In this document: in pieces, positions 31,136-43,252 of the stretch
How the letters are laid out: each line of letters begins with the position of its first letter
Position numbering within the stretch: the stretch's first letter is position 1
Source: Dolomedes plantarius
Taxonomy: Eukaryota > Arthropoda > Arachnida > Araneae > Dolomedidae
Direction of reading: 5' to 3'
DNA: 64,000 nt
Assembly: GCA_907164885.2 (NCBI GenBank)
Contig: OU015493.1
Coordinates: 56,327,302-56,391,301 of the forward strand
Notes under the pieces: model-generated
Seen by the model: only the letters and a program-made list of their open reading frames with translations
Told to the model about the DNA's origin: nothing
The model's database searches: none
Position numbers and translations under genes: made by a program

Positions 31136-32114
31136 TAACCACCGCTTATAGTGTTCAGTGGTTATAAGAATCAACCGTTTATAAGAATCAATATCACGAA
31201 AACAAAAACAAATTTATTATTTCAGTGTTAAAATTTTCGCTTTAAAGAATCAATCCACCGGTTTTAAGAATCAGTTTACACTCTTCGCTTTCCATTCATT
31301 TTTCCAAAAAAAACCACTTAAACCCTCAAAAAGCACGAAGTTCTTTCTTTCTTTTTTTTTTTAAAGAAAGATTGGTAAGATGGGATGGAATATAGTCATA
31401 AAATTCATCCCTTTCTTTGTTAGACATAACATAATAGCTTCCCCTTAAACGCTTTAGCACAACACTGTCCTATTAGCTTGACCCGGGGGCATCTTTACTC
31501 GTCCGGGTCCGATTTAACTTTTCTCCACTGACAAACAAAAATATGGACTCTTTTTTTCCCACCTCCTACATCCTAGTTGCGGCTTCCTGGACCCTGAAAC
31601 ACATAAATCTTCGGCTAAGTGTCCACTATCACTTAGGCAAACGTGACATTAGTAGATTCAGCACGTTATCAAACCGTGAAACGTAAGTTAGATGGTGAAT
31701 CTTCGTCTGAGACTATTAGTATTGAAAGAAGTATAAACACTGTTTATACCTCCTGAAAACTTCATTACGTCAAACTATCATAGAAAACTTTTTCTTGCTC
31801 CGTTCTTGTAGTTGAAATGTTAAAACTGTTAAGCAGGTATGTTGTAACAAATATTGGATTTTTTCTTCTCTTACTATAATCATATGTATCTACTTATATG
31901 TCTAAAAATTAAGTTGTGTTTTTAAAATTATAAAAAATAATTTTAGTAAAAGATAATTAACGTAAATTAAAGAGGATTTTATGGTAAATTATCTAATATA
32001 TGTATATATAAGTGTGTGTGTGTGCCTGTCCAAAAACCTAAATTTCGGCTATAAGAATCAACCGCTTATAAGAATCAAAAACTGTAATAACAAACGTGAT
32101 TCTTATAAGCGGAA

Positions 32115-32120
<6 letters not shown>
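31133..32120. mobile_element. Pogo/Tigger-like non-autonomous element, copy 1
   Basis: Begins CAGTAACCACCGCTTATA and ends with the inverse of AGTGATTTCCGCTTATAAG, inside (TA)n on both sides (31084-31132, 32121-32176). Repeats of TTATAAGAATCAACCG occur near both ends. About 1 kb, matched over its length by 60702-61667. The CAGT ends and TA target point to the pogo branch of Tc1/mariner. No transposase frame. Confidence 0.75.
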
Positions 32121-32177
<57 letters not shown>

Positions 32178-32179
<2 letters not shown>

Positions 32180-32350
32180 GTGGAATCTCGATCGATCGTT
32201 TTCGGATCCATCGTTTTTCCGCATGTGTCGTTCATTTTATCCAGTCCCAACGATCATATTGCTTTGTTATATTTCCGCATCTATCTTTTTCCCGCATTTA
32301 TCGTTCATTTCAATCGGTCCCTTGAAAAAGGATAGATCGAGATTTCACTG
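32178..32350. mobile_element. Pogo-type MITE
   Basis: CAGTGGAATCTCGATCGATC to GATAGATCGAGATTTCACTG, near-perfect terminal inverted repeats of about 18 bp, next to (TA)n on both sides. Confidence 0.85.
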
Positions 32351-32686
32351 TATATATATACGGGTAATTTTTTTCCCTTTGTGATACTATATCTGAAGTT
32401 TTATCTGTCTATTCAAGGGTTACGCCAGTTACATATACATTTCCAGGGAGTACGCGAGGTGTAAAAGTTTCAGAACCACTGTATTAAAGGATAAGAAGCA
32501 GACTATAATTCCGAATGGTATTCAGCTAAACAAGCCATGAAGAAACTCTGAAAACAAAAAAAACGAGAGACTAGCTTCTGATAATCTAGCTTCTGAATAT
32601 TTTATTTAATTCTGCAGATTTACTCAAACTATCCTCAATGTATGCCCAGAATTTTTCAAAGGATCTATTTCTAAAAATGTATAATT

Positions 32687-33143
32687 CAGGGTCATCGAAA
32701 AAGGTTGGACACATTTCGAAAGCTCATAATTCTAAAATAAATTGAGCAAACGCAATATTATTCTTTTCAAACAACTTGGCAAGTGTCCAAGATTTCTAAA
32801 TGTAACTGGTACGCAACCGTGATGTTGAACGTTGCGCAGAAGCGATGCGAGGTGGAAGAGGTCTTCGTTCGGTTTTCCGTCGGTGCAATGGCGACCGTGC
32901 AGGAGAAAGCTCAAAGTGTTGTGGTTAGCAGAGTACAAATCTGTTTAAACAGTTCAGCGAAATTACCATCGTTTTTATCGCAAACAACAACCGCTTGAGC
33001 TTTCTCCTGAACGGTATGTACCAGTTACATTTAGAAATCTTGGACAATTGCCAAGTTGTTTGAAAAGAATATTATTGCGTTTGCTCAATTTATTTTAGAA
33101 TTATGAGCTTTCGAAATGTGTCCAACCTTTTTTGATGACCCTG
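32687..33143. mobile_element. MITE with long inverted arms and a relic of a transposase N terminus
   Basis: Inverted arms of about 130 bp start CAGGGTCATCGAAAAAGG and end TTTTGATGACCCTG. The centre (about 32880-33000) includes MATVQEKAQSVV followed, one frame aside, by further hydrophilic residues. MATVQEKAQ is the start of the arthropod DUF4817 helix-turn-helix found at the N terminus of mariner-type transposases. It therefore looks like an internal-deletion derivative of an autonomous element. Confidence 0.7.
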
Positions 33144-34773
33144 TCTATTAAATTATAGATTGTTGCTGAATTACTTATTCTGCATGTCGTATACGAAGAT
33201 GAATCAAAATAACTCCTCACAAACTCAACAGCTTGAGAAATAACTTTATTATAAACATGACAACAACATACAAACTGCAAAAGTCGAAAAAGTGTCCAAC
33301 ACGTTACGACCACAGTTTTTAACAACTGCTTATAGCTCGTTTGTTTTTAAAAAATGTTCCTGAAAACCAGATAAAACACTTATTTCAAAGCTACGGTATT
33401 ACCGTTAGTGGTTGTGTGTGCAAACCTACAATTTCTGTTTCATGAAAATCTTTCGCTGAAAAGTTATACTCTCTCTATATATTTTTTCTTACTATACTTC
33501 AATATTCTTCACTATAATTTTTGCGTTTGTGATGGATATATGACAATATTTAGGTAATTTTGCGTAATCTATCAGTTTCATGTGTTATTTTGGTGGACAC
33601 AGAAAGCCGCACAAGCGTAAGGTAGTAGGATGCAGATCGAAGTGAAGTGTCTTGAAACGTAAAACTGGTGCATCCGCCATCTTGTATCTTGATAGTTGCC
33701 TCAAACTGCAACATGATAATTATTCTCACACACTCTCAAAAGTAAATAATGTGTGCATGTAATGTGCTATACTGATTTTGCATTCCTCTTTTCCCAAAAA
33801 TCACTAAACTGCAAAGCACACGGCTTTAGATAGGAAGCGTGTTAAAATTTCAAACGGGTGAAAATGACGACTATGTGACGTATACTTATAATATCTACCG
33901 CTAAACGTTGTTGTCGAGTACAGATAAATCGTCATGATTACGTCATTTTCATTCCATTCGTTCGTTTGGAATGTATATCTTTTCCAACTCGAGTGTTTCC
34001 ATCAAATTTAGTTATACTAAGACTTGTATGGTGTTTTCGTTTTTTTCTCTTTATTTAGCGTTAATTAATTTTGCCTTTTTTCTCTTTATTTCATGAAGTG
34101 TGGCGCTGAATCGTTTAGTAAGGCGAAGTAATTACTTCAATATTTAAAAAATACCATTTAATCTAGGGGGTTACAGATGTAATTCAAATAAATTAAATTA
34201 ATTTTCTTTTCGACTTTAACGTGTTTTACTTGACTAATTTAAATAGAATTCGAGTCTTTAGTTAGGGCTCTTTTTTTGTTTAGTACATGGGAGCATGAAT
34301 AAAAAATATCAATGCTGATGGATGGGTACAGTAACCCAGACATTTTTTCGCATACTTCCCGAAAACTTTTTAAAATATCTTTACTAACTACAAACTGAAA
34401 TAAAAGGCAACCGTAGACTATATAGAGGGAAGCAATTCTTAAAATTCTGTTGGTGGAACAATAGTTATTCTTAGACAAATACTATTTGATACCACATGAC
34501 ATTTGGCGAGAAACTTTCCCCGCCAAAAAATAAATAGCCAAAATACAGACGACGGCCTCTCAATGACATCCTAGCCTAATTTCGCTACCGATTATTACTG
34601 ACTCAAGAGAAAATGTGAATCGCGGGAAGAAAAAGACTACGAAATATTACTTAGGGTAAAAGAACTGTTAAAAGGTAAAACGTCATAAAGAAATTTCAAA
34701 GCGTATTTTTAATTTTTTTACTGGAAGATTAAGAAGAGCAAATTCCTGTCGTGATAACTTCAGTCAAGAAGAC
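33144..34773. other. Non-coding DNA, nothing firmly recognised
   Basis: Several short frames without domains. The part 33150-33310 repeats the phrase GTGTCCAAC seen in the MITE before it and may belong to a related element. Confidence 0.45.
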
Positions 34774-35754
34774 CAGTGGCGCTCAAACTTTTTTCGACCG
34801 CGACCCACTTTCTTTAAAATCACTCGACACCCTAATGTTCATTTTTTGGTAGTAGAAAAATCTTTTTATAAATAAGAAAAATAATCACAAAAAATACAAG
34901 CAAGTTTTGACAAACTATTTTTTAAGTCAATGAATTGATTGCGGGTATATATTAGCTTTGCGATATAACAATAAAAAAAGTCTTGATTACCTTTTAGACT
35001 TGTTTTTGCCAAATTTCATGTGACCAAAACTTCATATTGAAATATTAATATGTATTTGTATTTCAGTTAGGTAAAAATTAACAAAAATTAAAAAGAGAGC
35101 ATGATCTCAAAATTATAGGCTACATATTAAAACATCGAAAATTGTAAACGTCATTTATTGATACGAAACTAAAATAGTAGAAAATAATTTATGAGAATAA
35201 TACGAGTATTTGTTCAATATTTGTCGAAATATTTGTGAGTGTTTTACTCTCATATCATCCTCCATGTTAAAGGCCTGCTCACATTGCAGTGTCCGTTAGC
35301 GTAAGCGCAAAAAGGAAAATGGCACTGAGACGGAAATAAACCAATCATAGGCCCTAACAATTTTGTTGCTAATCGTTTGGAGGTTTGTCATTGGTTAAAT
35401 ATATTTCAATACTTTTACACTTACGCTAACGGACTGCAATGTGAACAGGCCTGTAGTCTTTATCGTTGTACGGTTTTTATAGCAACTAATTTTGAAAATC
35501 CATTTCACACAGATTGGTAAAAGCGAATGGAAACAATGTAAGTATAACCTTGCAAGATTATTTGATTTCTTGTATGACAATATCATATCATGTATATTTT
35601 TACTTATAATTTTTTTAAAAATAAAAACATTAAAAATATGTAATTATAGAAATTTAAAGCATATTTTTCAGTAAATAATTCAATTATATCAATTTACTTC
35701 AAACTCTCCACGACCTTTCTAATTTTTTCGTGAACCACAGTTTGCGTACCACTG
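34774..35754. mobile_element. hAT-type element with nested Harbinger-type MITE
   Basis: Ends CAGTGGCGCTCAAACTTTTT and, inverted, CAGTGGTACGCAAACTGTGG. 8-bp duplication AAGAAGAC / AAGCAGAC (34766-34773, 35755-35762). No transposase recognised. Confidence 0.85.
35272..35452. mobile_element. PIF/Harbinger-type MITE, copy 4
   Basis: GGCCTGCTCACATTGCAGTG to CAATGTGAACAGGCC, with the shared core TCGTTTGGAGGTTTGTCATT. Its subterminal repeat is GTCCGTTAGCGTAAG / CTTACGCTAACGGAC. Confidence 0.8.
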
Positions 35755-36183
35755 AAGCAGACGACGCGTAAACCAAAACTTGAACTTGAACTAAAATTAA
35801 AAACAAAGTATTCGAAAGGTAATTTATATAAAGTTTTAGATTTGTCATTTATCATGTATTTTTTTAAACATAATTGGCAGAACGATCTTCCAACAAAATG
35901 ATATTAAAACAACGCGCGTGGCGTTTATACGTACATAATTAACATATACATTATACTATACTCGACAGCTTTGAAACTCTAGAATTCTTTGATTTCTATT
36001 GTCAACTGTCCAGTTTTTTGCCGTATGCTATGATATATCCGTAACAGAATCATAAACTTCGCACATCTGTTCAAGTGGATACTTAGAAATGATGTCACAA
36101 AAGATCTTGTTCTAGATACTAGAGTTTATATATGATTTTATTCGATGCAACATAAAGAAAGACTGTTTTTAGGCCGTTGCACT

Positions 36184-36763
36184 CAGGGCCGGATTTTCCT
36201 ATAGGCTAACTAGGCTTCAGCCTACGGCCTCAAGATCAAGAGGGGCCTACATTCAAATTGTTAGCAAAATTAAAATTACACTATTCTAAAAACAGTGAAC
36301 ACTAAAACACTGGACCGAAAATAAGGAGAAATTCTACGCATATGACTAATAAATAAACATAAAAATGTATTGGTTAAAATCAACGCGTTCGGCTCATTGG
36401 GTCTGTTCCGACTACAACTTTTTTGAATCTCATTACGGAGACACGTCACTTGGATGTTGTTTGAATAAAGTTCCATTTTTGGTTTAGTTTAAGACTTAAA
36501 ATTCATAATAATTCATACTTAAACTTTAAATGCGAATTATTATGAAATAAATTTATCTGAATTGAATTTGGTTTAATCTTCAATGTATTGAATATATATA
36601 GGTTAGTACCAATAAAAACATGTTTCATTTAATATATTGATATATATCACAGTAATGACGTATTTTAGTATCTCTCATGTAATTTACAAATTTAAAAATG
36701 AGAGGTGAAAGGGCCTCATAAGTGAAATAGCCTAGGGCCTCTTTTCATCTAAATCCGGCCCTA
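36184..36763. mobile_element. hAT-type MITE, 580 bp
   Basis: Starts CAGGGCCGGATTTTCC, ends with the inverse of TAGGGCCGGATTTAGATG. Exact 8-bp duplication GTTGCACT (36176-36183, 36764-36771). Non-coding. Confidence 0.92.
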
Positions 36764-36771
36764 GTTGCACT

Positions 36772-38007
36772 GTATTCATTTCATAATGTAATCCAACCTT
36801 TCGATACTCTAATATCAATATTTATACGACATGAATAACTATTTTTCGATCTGTTGTCAGGACACGCAGACTCATATTACCAGCTAATAAGAGAGACCAA
36901 AATATCGTACTGCCAGTATCATTTTACATGTGAGCATCAGCATATCTTTCTAACTAGAATTGTAATACTTCTGCAAGTACAAGTCGTCGATTAATAGCAA
37001 TTTTAATAACGACATATTGATAAAAAATTTCACCCCCAATTGACTGGCAATAGAGCCCACGAATTTTCTCACAATCTGCATGCTAGCATAGGGCCCATAA
37101 ACATGCAATATTTAGTACACCTCTGGAGAGAAGATTCCTGAGATAGTTTTAAGGCTTGCATTCATTAATTGTCGTTGTCGGGGATCGGAAAGATCAGACT
37201 GCCGCATGTTTATTAAGGTAACTCTAAGAGCTACTCATGGTTCATTTGCCATTGAAGAGTCTCACATATTTCCATAGCAAGAAAGTTTTTTAAAAATTTC
37301 AAGATATCCATTAATTTTTCTGACCCTGTACCATGACACTATATATTTCTTTTTCCCACGGTTGCATAAAAACGTGCTGTCCAACAGCTTTGATAAAATC
37401 AAGAAATAATCGTCATTGGACTTGTGCGATAAGTTGAATTTTGGCAGTGAAACGATTTTCATAAAGGGTACTGAATAGTCCCGACTATCTGTGTTTTGGT
37501 AATTTGAAACTCTGCTTTTATCTAAGGCACTAGACGATGTTTTAAACCATTTTGGCTTGGTTTATAACAGTTAGAAGTAATGAGGTTGCGGTAATAAAAG
37601 ATGACCCTTTGAAAAAATTATAGATGCATTGAATAAACTCTAAAATGCAGCGAAAAAATTCTTTAACGAGCTGGAACAAAGCGAAGTGAAATATTAAAGT
37701 AAAAACGGTGGGAATCCTTAAATCTGCGCTGTATACAACTTTCAACTTTCCAAGATGAAAGGAGCCATCTTAATCAACGACAGATTGGTCAGGATCTCCT
37801 CCCCAGATGTCTACTAATACATATAAAAAGCGCAATCCATTGCAAAAATGCTAGTTGTCTTATCTTGGGAATTTCTGTCGCCAACTTGTGAGGTACAAAT
37901 ACGCGAAGGGCCCCGCGCAGTATACTTTCGCGTGGGCAGACAGATGTCTGCCAAGACTGGGAAAAGGCACCGCGGCAGTCTCTCGGCCGTCTGTCTTGGG
38001 TCACACC
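36772..38007. other. Probable 3' region of the minus-strand tetraspan gene
   Basis: Downstream of the stop codon at 38008 on the minus strand; likely 3' UTR and intergenic DNA. A possible polyadenylation signal on the minus strand is at 37214-37209 (TTTATT on +). No other gene seen. Confidence 0.4.
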
Positions 38008-38202
38008 TCACTGGGATGACTGCTCGGGAGCGGATGCTGAGGCGTCCTCCGATACGGAGCTGATGTCGGTGTGAGACCTGGACGATGAGGAGTTCCTCGT
38101 GTTGGGGACGGCCAGACACTGTCTCTCCCCGCCGGCTATCTGGTAGGAGAGGGACGGCACCTCCTCGGAAGGACTGGCCTGGAAGCGCACCACTGGAATC
38201 GG
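38008..38202 (-). CDS. Tetraspan gene, last exon (tail and stop)
   Basis: Acceptor TTTTTGCAG just above 38202; 64 codons and TGA at 38010-38008. Encodes [16 protein letters not shown] and a tail with clusters of Ser, Asp and Glu ([19 protein letters not shown]), likely phosphorylated and cytoplasmic. Confidence 0.85.
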   Translation of the reverse strand, partial: PIPVVRFQASPSEEVPSLSYQIAGGERQCLAVPNTRNSSSSRSHTDISSVSEDASASAPEQSSQ

Positions 38203-41200
38203 CTGCAAAAACACGGGATCGTATGACTGAGGATCACGTATAATTGAACTGAATGAATTTAGAAATGATAGAGGGAATGGGATAGATATGAGAAAAGGAG
38301 AGAAGCTCTGGCGCAACCTGACTGAATACGGTGCAGGACTATGTTGAACGCACATTTTGTAATGTCTTTTGTCATCAAATGTCTTTGTAATCATTGTACG
38401 TACAAAAATTACTTGAACAATTTGAAATTTTGTTTTTAAAAGTTTAAATTTTGCAATTTACAGCTGGTTTATTTTTTGATATATCTTCCGTATCAATATC
38501 TCCATTTGCATATTTTTTTCACTTCTGTGTTCAAGATAGGTTTCCAAGCAATTTCTCTCTTTGGGATATATAAAATGCTTACTTATCTATATATATTATT
38601 TCTAGAAGGGGATTTTAACGTAGGATTACGTTCCTCCATAACGGTCCTTCGGAAAGCACAATTTCAGACGCTAAAACCGTCCGTCCATCCGTCCTCGCGA
38701 GTTATAATTTTGGCAGCGTGCCAAACCCAGTCTGTATCGCTTAACAAGCAGTAAACAGTTCAACAGAAAAGTACCAAAATGCGTTAAAATTTTGACATAC
38801 ATATAAGTATATATATACATACGTACATATGTATAGATACATATATACATAACACATACATACATACATATACACATACAAAAGAGTTAAGCAACGATAA
38901 GTAATCCTACATTAATGATCCGCGGTAGTTTCGTTAGAAGAGACTACCTGAAACTTGTTTTCTGACGATTCCTTTTCTCCCTCCATACTTAACGAAAATC
39001 GATAAATCAGGCACCATTTTAAAGATTAAGATCTCCGCTTCTAACAAATTGTTAATTTAGAACTGCACATCTTATTGTTTACTTAAAAATCGAAGTATAA
39101 ACATTATAAACATTTTCTCTTCCGGTAGATGGCGTGCGCTCGCTATTTTTTTCCAACGTTAACTAAATTTCAAAATCGTCTGCTTTTATTATCATTTTGT
39201 GAATTATTTTTCTTTATTGGCAATATTCGCGTAGGTGTACATTATTCTCTTTACATGGATAAGCAATTTGTTTGGACTAAAATCTATTTTCTTTCCTGCT
39301 GAAAAACATTCTATGAGTGATACTTTTCTTTGATATGCCTTTTTAGAGTTTAATTTTATTTATTCAATTCTATGTACACAATTGAATTGCATATAACAAA
39401 ATTCTACCAAGCTGCCAAGGGAAACTTCTAATTTTTCTCATAATTAAAGGATAACCTATATATTATTTCTATAAGTTTTTTTTCTTACATGGAGAGCTAT
39501 TTTTAAAGAACAACTGAACGTAAAAATATGATGGGGGTATCAAAATAAATTTTTTACCGTGTAGATGCACCAGTCGAAGAGAAAAATGCGACTGACGCAA
39601 GAGTTCAGGCATGGAGGATCGGCAAAGTTACCATATAAAGTATACGGAAAAAGCGTGCGCGCGCGCTTCTTTGTTTACATTTACTTTTATCACTCGCACA
39701 CTGAATTTTTAAATTCTAAAAACATGCTATTTGTAATACATTTTTAACTGTCATTTTCTTTATCTACATAAAGCCCTCATTTCAGTGTCACATTTGAAGT
39801 ACTCATGGTGTTCTATGATCAGTCTTATAGTAAGTAAATACATCATCTATATATAAGTTTTATGAGGTGTTTTTTTTTAAATTTATTTCTTTAAAACTTA
39901 GAACTTATTTTGAGAGAACCGCTGAACATAAATAGTAGGTTGAGGTATCAAGATAGAGATCTTTGAGTAAATTTGTAAAATTTTTTCAATCACCTGAAGT
40001 TTACCTTTGTTACTTGATATGAATTTGTCCTTTTCAAGAAGATTAACCGTGGATTTCGACGGGTTTCTACTATACTATTTAACAGCAATAATTATCTATA
40101 AAAGAAGTCAATCTGAAAAAAGTTATTGCCCCCGCCGGCAAGATGTCTAACAAGGGGCCATAACAATTTTGTCAACAACACGGTTTGCCGTCAAGTTGCT
40201 TCTTTGAAACTTAACAAAATATTTTCCCCGATGTTCAGCAACCAGAAGAAACCGCACCTATGGAAGAGGAGTCTATGACAGAAGTTAACAAATTTATCAT
40301 TACTAAGAGGCCTGCTTGGCTGTTCAGTTTGAGAGCCCGTGACAGCTAATTAAAGTTGATAAATTAGATGCAAAGACTGAAATGTTAAAGAACAATAAGC
40401 ATTGAGCTGCGTAAGTTAGAACGACATTTGTTATTCCGAAAATAAGTGAAATTTTCTCGATTTCGAGCAACGGGGCCACTAGTATATTTAAATTATTTAA
40501 ATTTTTTATGCATATATTTTTTAATCACTTTATAGGTAAGAAGAAATTTTTTTTCAATGTAGATTTTGCTTCAGATAAAATATTAAAATAAATTTTTACT
40601 CTGAATCAAAAATTCTGAAGACAATTAAATGAAACTAGAAAAAAGGAACACTATACAAAATTTCATAGAGATGCCTAGCTAAGGAATATCCAATAAAGCC
40701 TTTGAAAGAGGGAAAATCATGAAAAATTGTATTCCGAGGTAAAATAGACTTAAAGTATAGTTGGACTGCAGGGCACGTACGGGTTGTACAACAAAAAAAA
40801 AACAGTGTATCTGGGTTTCTAATCATCGTAAAAATATGTAGTTCATGTTTTTCCATTCGCGAAAAGCTGTACAGTATATTTTAAGCCAAGAAAAAAATGT
40901 TTTTTTTCCTTTTTGAGAATTTTGTGCTTCAGATCCCCTAAAATATCAATATGCTAGTATGCATAACTGTAAAGAAGAGACACGTGCATTCCTTATAAGT
41001 TCGATGCCTTTTGTAATCGAAAGAACCTCTGAAACAAAGTTTTTTTTGCGCTATAACCTAATATTACGATAGTGGTTGATCAAAACATGTCGTCTTAGCC
41101 TTTTTGATTCATCTTAAATGAAACATGACATTTCACAGTTAAATAGCTATTATTGATGGCTGAAGTATCCCCAAAAAGTACCAACCATTATTCCTAGTTT

Positions 41201-41602
41201 AGCAGTTGAGTGTAATTACTTTAACAACACAAACTTTCTGACATGTACACATACTAACCTGGCCGTTAACGGACTGTCCCACCCTGGCAATGTACACCTG
41301 ATACTGAGAGGCCACGCAAACGATGCAGTAAACCTGCAGAGGAAAAAAATTGGTGAAACAAACACGAAAAAAAGTTAATGATATCATCCATTACCATAAA
41401 TTACCAACCATATGCACATTGTTTACATTTAGTTGAGAGCAAGTACTTACGCTAATAGCGCAAAAGACGATGTCGATGGCAAAAAGACCTCCGAGCTTCG
41501 GATTCGAAAACTAGAGAAAACAAAATTGTTAAAATGATGGGAGAAACTAATTATACTAACAAATGTATAGCTGTTGATATTTGGCCAGTGGCACTAAAAC
41601 GA

Positions 41603-41653
<51 letters not shown>

Positions 41654-41735
41654 CACACAGTGAAACTTCTATAAACGGCCACCTTTTTTCATAACTACGA
41701 CTGGCAGCCGTAGAGAAGTTCACTGTATGCATATA

Positions 41736-41815
<80 letters not shown>

Positions 41816-41816
41816 T

Positions 41817-41867
<51 letters not shown>

Positions 41868-42522
41868 TAGATAGATAGATAGATATAGAGAGAGGCTGGA
41901 ACCCGGGACCCCAACATCGAAGCCAGTAGGCTACCAGTTGAAAAATCTACGTGATTGAAAAAGCGTTATTTCTAATGGATTTTTAGAAGCGCCTTTTTAA
42001 TGTATTACATCTTTTGAGCGGTAAAGGTTTTTACCTTCTGAATATGAGAAAAATACGCCTTTGATTTTATATTCTATATTTTATGTGAGTGTTTATTCGG
42101 CCTTTTTTTAACCTGTGTGTAAAGACTCCATTTTTAATGAGCCTGAGTTATATAATAAACGAACGCTACATTTTTATTGATTACGCCTTCGTTCCGCTGA
42201 CAGACTGAAACGGCGTTTATCTCAAAGCAATTTCAGAGACAGCAGTTTTTCTTGCTTTTATTTTTCCGACGAAATAGAAAATAAGATTGAAAAAAAAAGA
42301 GCGAAAAGAAAAATTCACAATCTAATTAGGGGAAAGGAGATTCGCGAAATTGCTTCGGTTTCTTCTTTTCATGTAAGCTAATGCATTTCCCTGTGCACCA
42401 TCCCTCGCTAATAGGTTCGATGAACCACAGAAAGTTCGAAAAATATTCTGAAATTTAGTTCTCGCACATGTATATATATATGTATTCATTTATAAACAAA
42501 TAAATAAATAAGTATATATATA

Positions 42523-42555
<33 letters not shown>

Positions 42556-42809
42556 GGTGTGTGTGTGTGTGTTTGTTTGTTTGTTTGTTTGTTTATATAA
42601 ATAAATAAATAAATAAATAAACAGTGGGCTTGGGTTCAAACTCCGAATATGTCTTGGTCGTCCCCCTCATAGGGTTCAATGCTGGCTCCCCTATAGGGTG
42701 CTCCCATAATAAAGTAGCCAGTAAATCGCGGTGAATAACAAAAGGTGAATATTTTACGACAAAGTTCCTCCGCATTAGACACACGCAAAATAAATAAATA
42801 AATAAATAA

Positions 42810-42853
<44 letters not shown>

Positions 42854-43181
42854 TCGAATCCCGTTATAGCGAACCCGGTATATCACGAACTCATGGATAT
42901 AACGAACAAAAATTTTGGTCCCACCGTTTTCCTGTTGTACGTAATTCTATTAGTATTGTGTCAGTTTAATGTAATCGATTTTAGTCGATTTAATTCATTC
43001 ATGATCATTTTTAATAGATTTTTATCTTTTTTAATACACCATTATTGAATACACATTGCAACTAATGAGTTATACATTTTGTGGATTCTAGCATTTTACT
43101 TAACGGTTCGAATATAGCGAACCACCGGATAAAGCGAACAAAACATTTTGTCCCTTGAGGTTCGCTATAACGGGGTTCGAT

Positions 43182-43252
<71 letters not shown>

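Larger units (their letters stand above)
30179..32481. mobile_element. hAT-type element with several nested insertions
   Basis: Left end CATCTGTTCTCAACCTATGG, right end inverted CAGTGGTTCTGAAACTTTTA. 8-bp duplication TATTAGGG / TATTAAAG (30171-30178, 32482-32489, two mismatches). It includes a short MITE, microsatellites, a 1-kb pogo-like repeat and a pogo MITE. No transposase recognised in the hAT part. Confidence 0.65.

Noticed and set aside
37789..38119. Arg-rich frames around the last tetraspan exon
   Set aside because: Frame-shifted shadows; the spliced frame with matching phases explains the GC-rich sequence.
40120..40360. Possible processed pseudogene ([20 protein letters not shown])
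   Set aside because: Too short and too broken to assign; mentioned only under the intron entry.
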